Shown: piece after piece, positions 44,225 through 53,462 of the stretch
How positions within the stretch are numbered: position 1 is the first letter of the stretch
How the letters are laid out: each line of letters opens with the position of its first letter
Assembly (NCBI GenBank): GCA_034180415.1
Contig: JAXFOK010000018.1
Coordinates: 1 to 64,000 of the forward strand
Direction of reading: 5' to 3'
Length of the DNA: 64,000 bases
DNA from: CAKMMH01 sp927798255
GTDB lineage: Bacteria; Bdellovibrionota_C; UBA2361; CAKMMH01
The notes under the pieces: model-generated
Database searches by the model: none
Seen by the model: the letters and a program-made list of their open reading frames with translations, nothing else
Told to the model about the DNA's origin: nothing
Position numbers and translations under genes: made by a program

Positions 44225-46210
44225 CTAGATAGCCTTCTTTATAGCATCTTTAACTGCGTTAATATCAGCTTTACTTAATGTGATTCCATTAACTTCAACA
44301 TTAACGCCCTCTTCCCATTTAGGAAGGAAGAATGTACCTTCAACATAAACTTTATCTTGTAATTTTTCTGAATCAATAAAGTTTAGAACTTGAGAAAGTA
44401 AGTTTGTTTCTTCTTTTGTTCTACCTGCAAGAGAAACTTTAACTGAAACTTTTCCCTCTTTCTTTCCTGTGTTAAAGATATCTACAGAGCTTGTGCTTGT
44501 AGGCTGAGAATGATAATAAGTGTGAAGTAAATGATGAGCTTTTTCTCCACCAATCTCGCCTAAGAACTTCTCATAACAAGCCTTAATATCAGGGTTATCT
44601 TGAGAGTTTCTTAATTCCATACTCTTATCATTATTATAAATCCCAGCACTTCTTTTTTGTCTATAATCAAAGTCTGTGTTTCTGATTTGTCCTGCACCAT
44701 TTATGCAACCTCCAGGACATGCCATAACTTCAATTAAGTCATAGTTACATTTTCCAGCACGAATTTCATCGCAAACTTTCTTAGCATTTGCAAGGCCACT
44801 AACAAGAGCTAAGCGAATTGTCTTTCCTGCAACAGTATACTGTGCAGTCCTAATTCCCTCTTGTCCTCTAACTTCTACAAAGTCACTATTTTGAAGTTTC
44901 TCACCTGTTAATTTCTCTACTGCAAACCTAAGTGCTGCTTCTGTAACACCACCTGTTACACCAAAAATCACACCACCACCTGAGAAATCACCAAATGGCT
45001 TATCAAATTTATCAGGCGCTACTTTCTTAAAATTAATCCCCGCGCCCTCAATCATTTGAGCAAGTTCTTGAGTTGTTAAAACTACATCTGTGTCACGAAT
45101 TCCATCATGAGTAAAACGCTCTAATGCTGCTTCGTGTTTCTTTGCAGTACATGGCATAATTGCAACATTAAAGATATCTTTCTTCTCTACTCCAAGCTCT
45201 CCTGGAAGCGCATCCTTAATTACGCCACCAAACATTTGCATAGGGGAACGACAAGATGATAAATTATCCTTTAAATCAGGATAGAAAAGCTCAACATAAC
45301 GAACCCACGCTGGGCAACATGATGTAAATTGAGGAAGTTTCTCTCCCTTAATTACACGATTAACAAACTCTGTTGCTTCTTCTACTATTGTTAAATCTGC
45401 ACTAAATGATGTGTCAAACACTAAATCAAACCCTAGCATTCTTAAACAAGCAGCAATCTTATTTGTTAAAACCTCCCCAGGTTCCTCGCCAAATGCTTCC
45501 CCTAGAGATACTCTAACAGCTGGTGCCATATGAACTACTGTCTTTTTAGTAGGGTCATTTAATGCAGCCATTACTTTTTCAATTTCATTCTTAGGTAAGA
45601 TTGCACCTGTTGGACAAACTGCAGCACAACGACCGCAAAGCACACAATCAACTTCTGATAGTGGTTTATCAAGACATGGTGTTACATACGCATTTGATCC
45701 TCTTTTTGCAAAATCTAAAACGCCAATTCCTTGCACTTCATTACAAGCTCTAACGCAGTTTCCGCAAAGTACACATTTACTTGGGTCTCTTGTCAAAGAA
45801 TCAGATGAATTATCAATAGGTCTTGGTTTTCTTGTTGGTTTAAATCTTACATTTTCAACACCTATTACTCTAGTTAATTTTTGAAGCTCGCAAGTGTTAT
45901 TCTTATCGCATGTTGGACAAGACTTATTGTGGTCTGCAAGTATTAACTCTAAAGCAACCTTTCTTAGCTTTCTAATTTCATCTGTGTTTGTTAAAACTTT
46001 CATACCATCTTGTGGCTTTGTTGTACAACTTGTAACAATACGTCCGTCAATATCAACAAGACATAAACGACACGCTCCATATACGCTTAAATCTGCATGA
46101 TTACAAAATGTAGGAATATCAATTCCTGCTTTTTTTGCAAGCTCTAATATACTACGCTCACCATTAATAGGAATCTGTTTGCCATTTATTGTAATTATTC
46201 CATCACTCAT
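44225..46210 (-). CDS. hndD: [FeFe] hydrogenase catalytic subunit HndD
   Basis: The protein has 661 residues. The [2Fe-2S] ligands are C36, C47, C50 and C62. The His-ligated cluster has H94, C98, C101 and C107. Two [4Fe-4S] clusters lie at C146-C156 and C189-C199. H-cluster motifs are TSCCPAW (C299 proton relay, C300 ligand), MPCTAKKHE (C354) and ACPGGCINGAG (C498, C502). It makes or oxidises H2 with HndA and HndC, probably bifurcating between ferredoxin and NADH. About 85 residues after the usual end (near 575) form an added Cys-free domain resembling a thioredoxin-like ferredoxin fold. Confidence 0.95.
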   Translation of the reverse strand: MSDGIITINGKQIPINGERSILELAKKAGIDIPTFCNHADLSVYGACRLCLVDIDGRIVTSCTTKPQDGMKVLTNTDEIRKLRKVALELILADHNKSCPTCDKNNTCELQKLTRVIGVENVRFKPTRKPRPIDNSSDSLTRDPSKCVLCGNCVRACNEVQGIGVLDFAKRGSNAYVTPCLDKPLSEVDCVLCGRCAAVCPTGAILPKNEIEKVMAALNDPTKKTVVHMAPAVRVSLGEAFGEEPGEVLTNKIAACLRMLGFDLVFDTSFSADLTIVEEATEFVNRVIKGEKLPQFTSCCPAWVRYVELFYPDLKDNLSSCRSPMQMFGGVIKDALPGELGVEKKDIFNVAIMPCTAKKHEAALERFTHDGIRDTDVVLTTQELAQMIEGAGINFKKVAPDKFDKPFGDFSGGGVIFGVTGGVTEAALRFAVEKLTGEKLQNSDFVEVRGQEGIRTAQYTVAGKTIRLALVSGLANAKKVCDEIRAGKCNYDLIEVMACPGGCINGAGQIRNTDFDYRQKRSAGIYNNDKSMELRNSQDNPDIKACYEKFLGEIGGEKAHHLLHTYYHSQPTSTSSVDIFNTGKKEGKVSVKVSLAGRTKEETNLLSQVLNFIDSEKLQDKVYVEGTFFLPKWEEGVNVEVNGITLSKADINAVKDAIKKAI

Positions 46211-46340
46211 TTAAAAATCTCCTTGTTCTTTTTTTCTTTTTATATTTTTTTATCATTATAAAGATTAAATACTTCTTATAATCTTTATAATGATATTTTT
46301 AAGCTTACTTAAAATTTTTTACCTTTTAAGCAGATACTTT

Positions 46341-48260
46341 TTAAGCTGATACACCTGAAATTGCACCAAACTTACAAGTTCTTACACAAGAGCCACAACG
46401 AATACACTTATCTTTATCGATAGAGTGTGGCTGTTTAATTGTGCCAGAAATTGCACCTACTGGGCACTGTTTAGCGCACGCTGTGCATCCTTTGCATTTC
46501 TCTTTGTCAATTACAGGTGTTGAAAGTTTAGGGCAACGATTAGTTGGACAACGCTTATTAAACACGTGCTCATTTACTTCATCTCTAAAATAACGAAGTG
46601 TAGCAAGCACTGGGTTTGGAGCTGTCTTTCCTAATCCACAAAGCGAGCTTATTCTTACAGATTTTGCAAGTTCTTCTAATGTTTCGATAGTTTCTGCTGT
46701 TGCAGTACCATCAATAATTTCATCTAAAAGATTTAGCATCTGCTTTGTACCTTCTCTACAAGGAATACATTTTCCACAAGATTCATTTTGAATAAATTGC
46801 ATAAAGAATCTCGCAACACTTACCATACAAGTATTCTTGTTCATTACAACAAGTCCACCAGATCCTACCATTGCACCAACTTTTGGAAGTGAGTCAAAGT
46901 CTAATGGCATATCTAAGTGTTCTTCTGTCAAACAACCTCCTGAAGGTCCACCAATTTGAACAGTCTTAAATCCATCTGGCCAAGGGTTACCGTTATCATC
47001 AATAACACCACCACCGATATCAAAAATAATCTTTCTTAATGTTGTTCCCATTGGAACTTCAATAAGACCTGTGTTAACAACGTGTCCTGTTAGTGCAAAA
47101 GTCTTAGTACCTGGAGAAGTTTCTGTTCCCATTTTTCTAAATTCTTCTACACCGTTTCTTACGATAAATGGAACTGTTGCTAAAGTTTCCACATTGTTAA
47201 TTGTAGTAGGAGCTTTCCAAAGTCCAGATTGTGCTGGGAATGGTGGTTTTGGGCGTGGCATACCACGATGTCCTTCAACTGATGCCATAAGTGCAGTTTC
47301 TTCACCACAAACAAACGCACCTGCTCCTTCCATTACGTGAAGATGTAATTTTAAGCCTGTACCAAAAACATTATCGCCTAAGATACCTTCTTTTTCTGCA
47401 TCTTGTACAGCACGAGTAATACGTTTAACTGCAAGTGGATATTCAGCACGAACATAAAAATACCCTTCGCTAGCCCCTATTGCACGAGCTGCAATCATCA
47501 TACCTTCGATAACTGCATGAGGATTTCCTTCCATAACACTTCTATCCATGAAAGCACCTGGGTCTCCCTCATCTGCATTACATACGATATATTTAAGGTC
47601 AGCTTGAACAACTCTTGTTAAATCCCATTTTTTACCAGTTGGGAAGCCAGCTCCTCCTCTACCTCTTAATCCAGAGTCAAGAATCATTTTACAAACTGCC
47701 TCTGGTTCCATATCTAAATAAGCTTTGGCAGCTGCAGCGTAACCACCGTGAGAAATATATTCTTCAACATTCTCTGGGTCTAAACTTCCGCATTCATTTA
47801 ATGCAACACGATGTTGCTTTGAATAGAAATCTATTTCCTTTTTACCTTTACAATGCTTTCCTGTATTATGGTCAACATATAAAAGTCTTTCTATAACTTC
47901 ACCATGAAGAATAGTTTTTTCAACTATTTCTTTTGCATCTTCTGGTTTAACTTTTACATATAAAATTCCATCAGGCTCAATAGATAAAAGAGGTCCCATT
48001 TGACAGAATCCTTGGCAACCACTTTTTGACATCCATACACCTTTTTCATTTAACTCTTTTTCTTTTTGAAGCTCTACAACAATATCAAGTCCATTTGCTT
48101 TTAATTCTTTACAAACTTCATCATAAACTTTCATTGAGCCACCAGCCATACAACCAGTACCTGCACAAAGTATGATTCTGCGTTTTACATTTTGCTGAGC
48201 TTTAATAAAATTGTCTTTAATTTCCGCTAATTTTGCAGCATTAATACATTCATTACTCAT
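46341..48260 (-). CDS. hndC: NADH-binding hydrogenase subunit HndC (NuoF-like)
   Basis: The protein has 639 residues. An N-terminal thioredoxin-like [2Fe-2S] domain (CAGTGCMAGG, SGCQGFCQMGP) is followed by the NuoF core with FMN/NADH motifs GLRGRGGAGFPTGKKW and GAGAFVCGEETALMASVEG. The [4Fe-4S] site is ESCGKCIPCREGT. Two C-terminal ferredoxin clusters (CKGCTACAKQCP, CIRCGSCVRTCK) complete it. This is the layout of HydB/HndC. Its start overlaps the end of hndA by 8 bp. It passes electrons between NAD(H), ferredoxin and HndD. Confidence 0.95.
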   Translation of the reverse strand: MSNECINAAKLAEIKDNFIKAQQNVKRRIILCAGTGCMAGGSMKVYDEVCKELKANGLDIVVELQKEKELNEKGVWMSKSGCQGFCQMGPLLSIEPDGILYVKVKPEDAKEIVEKTILHGEVIERLLYVDHNTGKHCKGKKEIDFYSKQHRVALNECGSLDPENVEEYISHGGYAAAAKAYLDMEPEAVCKMILDSGLRGRGGAGFPTGKKWDLTRVVQADLKYIVCNADEGDPGAFMDRSVMEGNPHAVIEGMMIAARAIGASEGYFYVRAEYPLAVKRITRAVQDAEKEGILGDNVFGTGLKLHLHVMEGAGAFVCGEETALMASVEGHRGMPRPKPPFPAQSGLWKAPTTINNVETLATVPFIVRNGVEEFRKMGTETSPGTKTFALTGHVVNTGLIEVPMGTTLRKIIFDIGGGVIDDNGNPWPDGFKTVQIGGPSGGCLTEEHLDMPLDFDSLPKVGAMVGSGGLVVMNKNTCMVSVARFFMQFIQNESCGKCIPCREGTKQMLNLLDEIIDGTATAETIETLEELAKSVRISSLCGLGKTAPNPVLATLRYFRDEVNEHVFNKRCPTNRCPKLSTPVIDKEKCKGCTACAKQCPVGAISGTIKQPHSIDKDKCIRCGSCVRTCKFGAISGVSA

Positions 48261-48771
48261 TTCCTGCCTCCTTTTTAAGAATTTTATCTAGAAGTGCTTC
48301 TACTTTAGCAGGAGACATTTGACCATGAACTTCTCCATCAATAACAACAACAGGTGCAAGTCCACATGCACCTAAGCAAGAAACTATTTCAATAGAAAAT
48401 AATAAATCATCTGATGTATTCTTCCCTTCTTGCATATTTAATTTTTTTCTTATTGCATTAATAATAGGAATTGATTGCTTCACATGACATGCAGTTCCAT
48501 TACAACAACGAATTAAATGTTTTCCTTTCGGTTCTAGTGTGAAATGTGAATAAAATGTTGCAACACCGTAAATACGAGAAGCAGGTATTTTTATTGAATT
48601 TGCAACAAACTCTATTATTTCCTTAGGAAGATAATGGTATACGTCTTGTATTCTCTGTAAAATTGGGATCAATTTTTCTTCTCTATATTCGAATTCCTCT
48701 AATATTTTACAGATACTCTCAAATTGTTGAGTACGGGTTAATACTTCCCCAGTCTGAGTTCCATCAGTCAT
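48253..48771 (-). CDS. hndA: Hydrogenase subunit HndA (NuoE-like)
   Basis: The 172-residue protein has a helical N-terminus and a thioredoxin-like domain binding one [2Fe-2S] cluster through C90 and C95 (CNGTAC) and C132 and C136 (CLGAC). YGVATFYSHF and HLIRCC are standard NuoE/HoxE text. It is first in the operon hndA-hndC-hndD. GGAGAAAG precedes the ATG. Cytoplasmic. Confidence 0.93.
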   Translation of the reverse strand: MTDGTQTGEVLTRTQQFESICKILEEFEYREEKLIPILQRIQDVYHYLPKEIIEFVANSIKIPASRIYGVATFYSHFTLEPKGKHLIRCCNGTACHVKQSIPIINAIRKKLNMQEGKNTSDDLLFSIEIVSCLGACGLAPVVVIDGEVHGQMSPAKVEALLDKILKKEAGNE

Positions 48772-49111
48772 GATTCTTTCTCCGATATATATGTTAATGT
48801 ACTAAAATATTTAAATTTATTAACGAAAAACCTTAGTAAAATCTTTTAAGACTCTAGCTTTTAAAAAATAAAAAATTGAAAGGTAAAAATATCCTATTTC
48901 AAATTTTATAACTAAATTTAAAAAGAAAATTAAAAGAAATTACCAACAATTTTAAACTCTAAGAATTTTAACAGCCCCCCCACGATCCGTCAAGATAGCT
49001 AAGGAAACGCGCCAAATTCCTTCTTATGCTTACAAGCTAGTACGTGTATTTTATTTTAAAATTCACTAACGAAATAGTGTTTGAATTATATTGAATTTTT
49101 CATTAAAATTT
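48772..49111. other. 340-bp gap upstream of the hydrogenase operon
   Basis: No gene is seen. It should carry the hnd promoter. A run of seven C (near 48975) in an otherwise AT-rich tract and a short patch of higher GC (48970-49040) mark the border with the accessory island. Confidence 0.5.
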
Positions 49112-50317
49112 TTATTTTTTCTTTAACATATCATTTAACACTTCACTTAAATTATTTTTGTATATTTCATTAAATTTAACGTCTATATCATATTTAGTTT
49201 TAACATCTTTTAAACTTCTAAAAAACTCTAGCAACTTTCTCTTTGGATAATTTTCTATTATATATTTTATTAAAAACCCACCACCGATTTTCTTAATAGT
49301 AACACTCGCACTGTTATCCAATAAATTCAAAATTTTTTCGTTATAATCCATACCTGTTAATCCGCCAGTTAGGTATGTAACGATTCCATGTACTACCCAA
49401 GAATCGACTAAATTATTATTTTTGAAATATTGTATTATTAAATTTTTAGTAGCAAATGTCGTAACATATTTAAAGTAATTATCCAATTTATAGTAGCTCT
49501 TTCTTGGATTAAACAAATAAAGTGAAGATTGCATTTCAGAATAATTGTTATTTGCTGAAAGTTCCTCTAAGTATCCCTCTATTAAAACTTTATTATTACT
49601 GAAATCGTACTCAAAAAACTCTTCTAGTAATTCTTTACATTCATTAACTCTTTTATAAACTTCTGATTTAAAAGAATTTATTAAATTATTTTTCCCGTTT
49701 ATTATTACTTCATTACTTTTCAAAAGTTCTTTTAGTATATCTCTCAAAGATTTACCATAAATTTTAATACAGCATTTATTAGTTTCATTTTGAGATTTTA
49801 TTTTACTTAATAAATCTAAAAATTGTAGAAAATTATCTTTACTATACTGTTCAATTAAATATTTAATAAATATTCCTGCACCATCATAATAAAGTCTAAT
49901 ATCCGGATTCTTTTCAAAAAGCTTAAACATATTTATTGATATATTACAATTTTCAACTTGATTAGATAAATATACTGATAATCCTTCGCAAAGCCACTTA
50001 GGTATAAAATGATTTAAATCTGTATAACAATTTAAAAACGCATGCGCAATTTCATGTTTTAAAAGTTTAATGTATTCTTTTTCATTATATTCATTTGCTA
50101 TACTTTCATAACTACAAATATAGACATTATTATTATCTGTTAGCCCTACAGCAAAATTACTTAATCCATTATTCAATCTATAAAATGAGTTTTTATCCAA
50201 TATGTGAATAAATATCATATTATCTGTTATTTTAACTCGAAAAAAATCATTATATTCATCGATAATTTTGGCTATAATGCCATCTAAATTTACATCATTA
50301 GATACGTGAAAAATCAT
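49112..50317 (-). CDS. Peptidase MA-like zinc metallopeptidase, with a second degenerate copy of its domain
   Basis: The protein has 401 residues. The first half holds HEIAH (residues 88-92) and a Glu 19 residues further on in PKWLCEGLSVYL (E111), a gluzincin zinc site. The second half repeats the pattern (DSWVVHGIVTYLTGG, IGGGFLIKYIIENYPKRKLLEFFRSLKD versus YDGAGIFIKYLIEQYSKDNFLQFLDLLSK) but without HExxH or the Glu. The frame is open from 50413, but AAGGAG before the ATG at 50317 and alignment with the second copy at 55126 fix the start. There is no signal peptide. It lies just after the Cys-rich peptide gene and a terminator. Confidence 0.75.
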   Translation of the reverse strand: MIFHVSNDVNLDGIIAKIIDEYNDFFRVKITDNMIFIHILDKNSFYRLNNGLSNFAVGLTDNNNVYICSYESIANEYNEKEYIKLLKHEIAHAFLNCYTDLNHFIPKWLCEGLSVYLSNQVENCNISINMFKLFEKNPDIRLYYDGAGIFIKYLIEQYSKDNFLQFLDLLSKIKSQNETNKCCIKIYGKSLRDILKELLKSNEVIINGKNNLINSFKSEVYKRVNECKELLEEFFEYDFSNNKVLIEGYLEELSANNNYSEMQSSLYLFNPRKSYYKLDNYFKYVTTFATKNLIIQYFKNNNLVDSWVVHGIVTYLTGGLTGMDYNEKILNLLDNSASVTIKKIGGGFLIKYIIENYPKRKLLEFFRSLKDVKTKYDIDVKFNEIYKNNLSEVLNDMLKKK

Positions 50318-50340
50318 CTTTATTATATCTCCTTGTATAG

Positions 50341-50378
50341 AAAAAGGCACACATAAGAATAAAATTCTTACATATGCC
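50341..50378 (-). terminator. Terminator or attenuator after the Cys-rich peptide gene
   Basis: In the minus direction, GGCATATGTAAGAAT and ATTCTTATGTGTGCC form an imperfect hairpin followed by TTTTTC. It stands between the peptide gene and the metallopeptidase. The second cassette has a terminator at the same place. Confidence 0.7.
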
Positions 50379-50467
50379 CTATTAGGATAACATACTCCTA
50401 CTGCTTCCATCATAAAGGAAAGAAAGCAAAACCTTAATGGATTACAACTTAGTTTTAGCTATCCTTA

Positions 50468-50692
50468 TTAATCCATGCAAGTGTCGCAAGGCGGCTTATG
50501 ACAAATGTAACAACATTCTTCACAAAGACCGTGACAAACGCAATTACTCGTCTGAGAGTGATTGTTAGCGGAAAATTCGACATCACAACCATCATCGACG
50601 CATTGGTTGGAACTCTCAAAAGATAAATTTTTGCTACAAGCATTAAAGTCATCATCAAAGATGTCCAACACATGAGGATCGAGCGCAATCAT
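50468..50692 (-). CDS. Cysteine-rich small peptide, possible precursor of a modified peptide
   Basis: The 74-residue peptide has 11 Cys, eight of them in the last 24 residues (CVCHGLCEECC, CHKPPCDTC). The N-terminal half is acidic and could be a leader (MIALDPHVLDIFDDDFNA). AAGGA lies 8 bases before the ATG, inside the end of the preceding RRE-like frame. It lies directly after radical SAM remnants and before a terminator and a metallopeptidase. That order suggests a ribosomally made, post-translationally modified peptide. A metal-binding protein is the alternative. G+C is near 43 %. Confidence 0.6.
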   Translation of the reverse strand: MIALDPHVLDIFDDDFNACSKNLSFESSNQCVDDGCDVEFSANNHSQTSNCVCHGLCEECCYICHKPPCDTCMD

Positions 50693-50696
50693 AGCA

Positions 50697-51588
50697 CTAT
50701 TCCTTATTAGTAGAGGTTAATGAAACAACATTACTATTAAGAAGTCTTAAAAAGAACTTCTTATATTGGGTAACAGTTAAGTCGTTAGTAGATACTAACT
50801 TTTTTTCAATGCAACTTTCAACTAATTTGTATCCGTCAACATCTAAAAAAAGCCAACCACCATTTTCGCTTGGCATTACCGCTCGAAATCTTCCTTTCAA
50901 GTTATTACCTTTTGAAAATCAAGAAAACAATCATTAGGAATTTCTTCTTTTTGAATTTTTATCTTCACATTTTCCTTAAACAACTCGAAAGCCAAATCTT
51001 TTGATAAGACATCACACAGAGGATCAAGACCATCAATTAATCCTGTATTATCCTCTCCCCGATATCGACACCCTCCCCTACAATTTACAAAGAGCTTGCA
51101 GTATTAAAAATATCATGTACATTAAGCTTCGTCGTTACCATATTGCATGTAACATCAAAACCATTATTTAATGCACATTTAATCCCGTCAACTGCCTTTT
51201 TGAAACCACCTTTCACACCGCTTACCAATTCGTACACTTCCTCGCATGAACCCATAAACGATGTTAAGATTCTCCTTAAGCCAAGTTCTTTAAGTTCTCT
51301 TGCAATATGATCATTAATATATGTCAAATTTGAATTCATCGACATATTAATATGATTTTCTTTTGCAAGAATCAAAAGGTGCTTCACAATTTTGTAATTA
51401 AGAAGCGGCTCACCACCAGTAATCACGATACTTTTAATTTTATGCTTTTTGATTTCACTAAAAAGCTTATTAGCAGTATATAAAGTCATATGACTTGAGT
51501 GAACATTATCTGAATAATCCTTATCAAGCCAATCTCCACGCCAAAAATTGTAACAATGTTTGCATTTAATATTACAAACACCGATAGC
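50697..51588 (-). pseudogene. Broken radical SAM/SPASM maturase with C-terminal RRE/PqqD-like domain
   Basis: CNIKCKHCY, the CxxxCxxC radical SAM site, lies at about 51550-51576, but a TAA stands in frame at 51589-51591, just before it. VITGGEPLL and further radical SAM text follow to a stop at 51085. In the next frame NCRGGCRYR and DGLDPLCDV, a SPASM-type Cys pattern, continue to a TGA at 50897. A third frame (50697-50900) gives GGWLFLDVDGYKLVESC to the end, like PqqD/RRE domains. So there is an interrupted 5' end, two frameshifts and one TGA. The intact relative of the last part is at 55544. Confidence 0.75.
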
Positions 51589-51591
51589 TTA

Positions 51592-51960
51592 CAATTGAAC
51601 ACTAAGGGGTACAGTTAATGATTTATATATCTTATTAACCCTTTCATTAATTAAAGGTAAGGATAAGAAAACATCTACTCATATTTTTTGTAACCATTTA
51701 TAAGCGAGAAATATTTCTACGCATAAAAAGGGGCTGAATGAAAAAACTAAATTTTATATTTCTTTAAAATCACACACTCTCTAATATATGTACCGAAAAT
51801 TAATTAAAAAAAATGTTTTTATTTTGGTAAAAAATTTTAAATTTATTTTTATAAATATTTTCTCTTGGAGTTTATAGCATCTTAATTCAAAATCCTCTAC
51901 AGAAACAACTTGTAAAAAATTCAAGTGACATTTTGGATAAAATCTAACTAAAGATTTACG
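51592..51960. other. 370-bp gap, nothing recognised
   Basis: This is AT-rich sequence between the radical SAM remnant and the VanX-like gene. I searched both strands for the missing N-terminal part of the radical SAM protein and for an RRE domain and saw none. Confidence 0.45.
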
Positions 51961-52677
51961 TCAATCAATGTTATTTACCACATCATATATTGCGTACTCT
52001 TTATTATAAATTTTAGCCCATTCCCTATCTCCAAAGCTAAAGTGCCACCACTCTCCATTAAATGGAGCAAATTCATGACGAATCATAAGCTTTCTTAGCA
52101 TCAATCTATTTTCAAATTGTTCTTTCGTAATATAGGAATTTTTTACAGGTAAATATTCTTCTTTATCAAAATCACCAATTTCACATCCCATATCTAATAA
52201 TGTATCACCAATTTTTATAGATAAATCGATAGCCCCGCCTGTTGTATGCCCCGCAACTTTTGGATAAGCAATCATTAAATGAGTTTTTTCAATTTGTTCA
52301 TCTTGAGATAATAAAGGAAACTTTGCTTTTATATCGTTAAAAACTTTTTTAAAATTTTCTTCCTGTATTTTTGGATGTCTATACACATTTGAAACCACTA
52401 ATGAAGCATCTTTATTTATATTTAGTAGTTCTTTGCTTATTTCATCTAATTTTTCTGCAATTTCTTTTCTTCCATAGAAAAAAAGATTTCTTATTTCATT
52501 ATTGTTATCACTAATTGAAAGATACTTTGGAATTCTAAATTCAATATTAGGGTTTACCATATCTGGTAAATAGACTAACTCTTTAGAGCTTTCATTAACA
52601 TTAATAATTACTAAATCAGAAACTAAACTAAAAGTTTCGAAATCATTTAGTACATAATCATATAATTTATTATCCAT
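51961..52677 (-). CDS. D-Ala-D-Ala dipeptidase-like protein (VanX/DdpX, M15D)
   Basis: In this 238-residue protein the zinc site of the family is intact: GHTTGGAID (His and Asp seven apart) and GEWWHFSFGD with the catalytic Glu and His ligand. SNVYRHPKIQEENF is the usual upstream Arg region. Members cleave D-Ala-D-Ala or trim peptidoglycan peptides. There is no signal peptide, so it is probably cytoplasmic like VanX. No van genes are nearby. G+C is about 25 %, like the chromosome. Confidence 0.82.
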   Translation of the reverse strand: MDNKLYDYVLNDFETFSLVSDLVIINVNESSKELVYLPDMVNPNIEFRIPKYLSISDNNNEIRNLFFYGRKEIAEKLDEISKELLNINKDASLVVSNVYRHPKIQEENFKKVFNDIKAKFPLLSQDEQIEKTHLMIAYPKVAGHTTGGAIDLSIKIGDTLLDMGCEIGDFDKEEYLPVKNSYITKEQFENRLMLRKLMIRHEFAPFNGEWWHFSFGDREWAKIYNKEYAIYDVVNNID

Positions 52678-52793
52678 AGTCTCTATAAATTAAATAAAAA
52701 AATGCAAGCCACTAGGATAGTATAATTTAATGGTTTTCATATGTCACGATTTCTACCAATAAAGCAGAAGATACAACATTTAGAGAAGATCTC

Positions 52794-53387
52794 TTAGTGA
52801 AGAGACCTCCGAACCATGAAAATCCGCCTATCTCTTACGGGAGCATCGCCAAGTCTTCGCTGACTGACGTATTCTTTCGTCCCGTCAAGGAGCGAGAATC
52901 CAGATTTGAGGAACAGGTTCTTCGATGCGACATTTTTTTCTGTCGTACGAACAATCATGTTCGTATCAGGATACTCTTCCTTAAGCTTGTTAACAAGACA
53001 AGCAGCGAACCCATTACCACGCCACTCGGGAGCAGTAAGGATTTCTGCGACATAAAGATAATTTTGAGGCTCATCAATATTATCTTTAATCGCCTTTAAA
53101 ACCTTCTCTTCATGTTCCAGGTTGTATGCCACCAAATAGCTATAAACTTGCCCGGTGGACACATCAACAAGAGCAAAGATCGAAGAATTAGGGGTGGACC
53201 ACTTTTCCTTTGCAAGTTTCATGACATCGTCATGAGTAAACTTTTCTTGGTAAGGTGGCGCACCAAAACAAAGAACATACAGGGAGGTATACTGCGATGA
53301 CGAATCACCGAAAATGGCCTCAGAAATCTTGACGATTTTCACGGCCTCCCAATCCAAGCACGACATCTTTTGGGTTTGTCGTTTCAT
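52794..53387 (-). CDS. GNAT family acetyltransferase, higher GC
   Basis: In this 197-residue protein, AEILTAPEWRGNGFAACLVNKL contains the acetyl-CoA pyrophosphate loop (R/Q-x-x-G-x-G/A). MIVRTTEKNVASKNLFLKSGF is the usual beta5-alpha4 end. Substrate unknown. GAGG lies 7 bases before the ATG. G+C is near 48 %, the highest of the window, against 25 % in the next gene. An inverted repeat (TCTCTT/AAGAGA) spans the stop codon. Probably an acquired single gene. Confidence 0.8.
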   Translation of the reverse strand: MKRQTQKMSCLDWEAVKIVKISEAIFGDSSSQYTSLYVLCFGAPPYQEKFTHDDVMKLAKEKWSTPNSSIFALVDVSTGQVYSYLVAYNLEHEEKVLKAIKDNIDEPQNYLYVAEILTAPEWRGNGFAACLVNKLKEEYPDTNMIVRTTEKNVASKNLFLKSGFSLLDGTKEYVSQRRLGDAPVRDRRIFMVRRSLH

Positions 53388-53462
53388 GATAAAACCTCAT
53401 ATGTTTTATAATGGGAGTTAACGACTAGAAAATCAAAAGAACACTTTTCCCTTTAAAACTTT

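Noticed and set aside
50318..50413. N-terminal extension of the metallopeptidase frame
   Set aside because: It would run through the terminator hairpin and has no ribosome binding site. The ATG at 50317 has one and aligns with the second copy.
50455..50688. 77-codon frame overlapping the Cys-rich peptide in another frame
   Set aside because: It lacks a ribosome binding site. The 50692 start has AAGGA and its first 20 codons are conserved in the second cassette.
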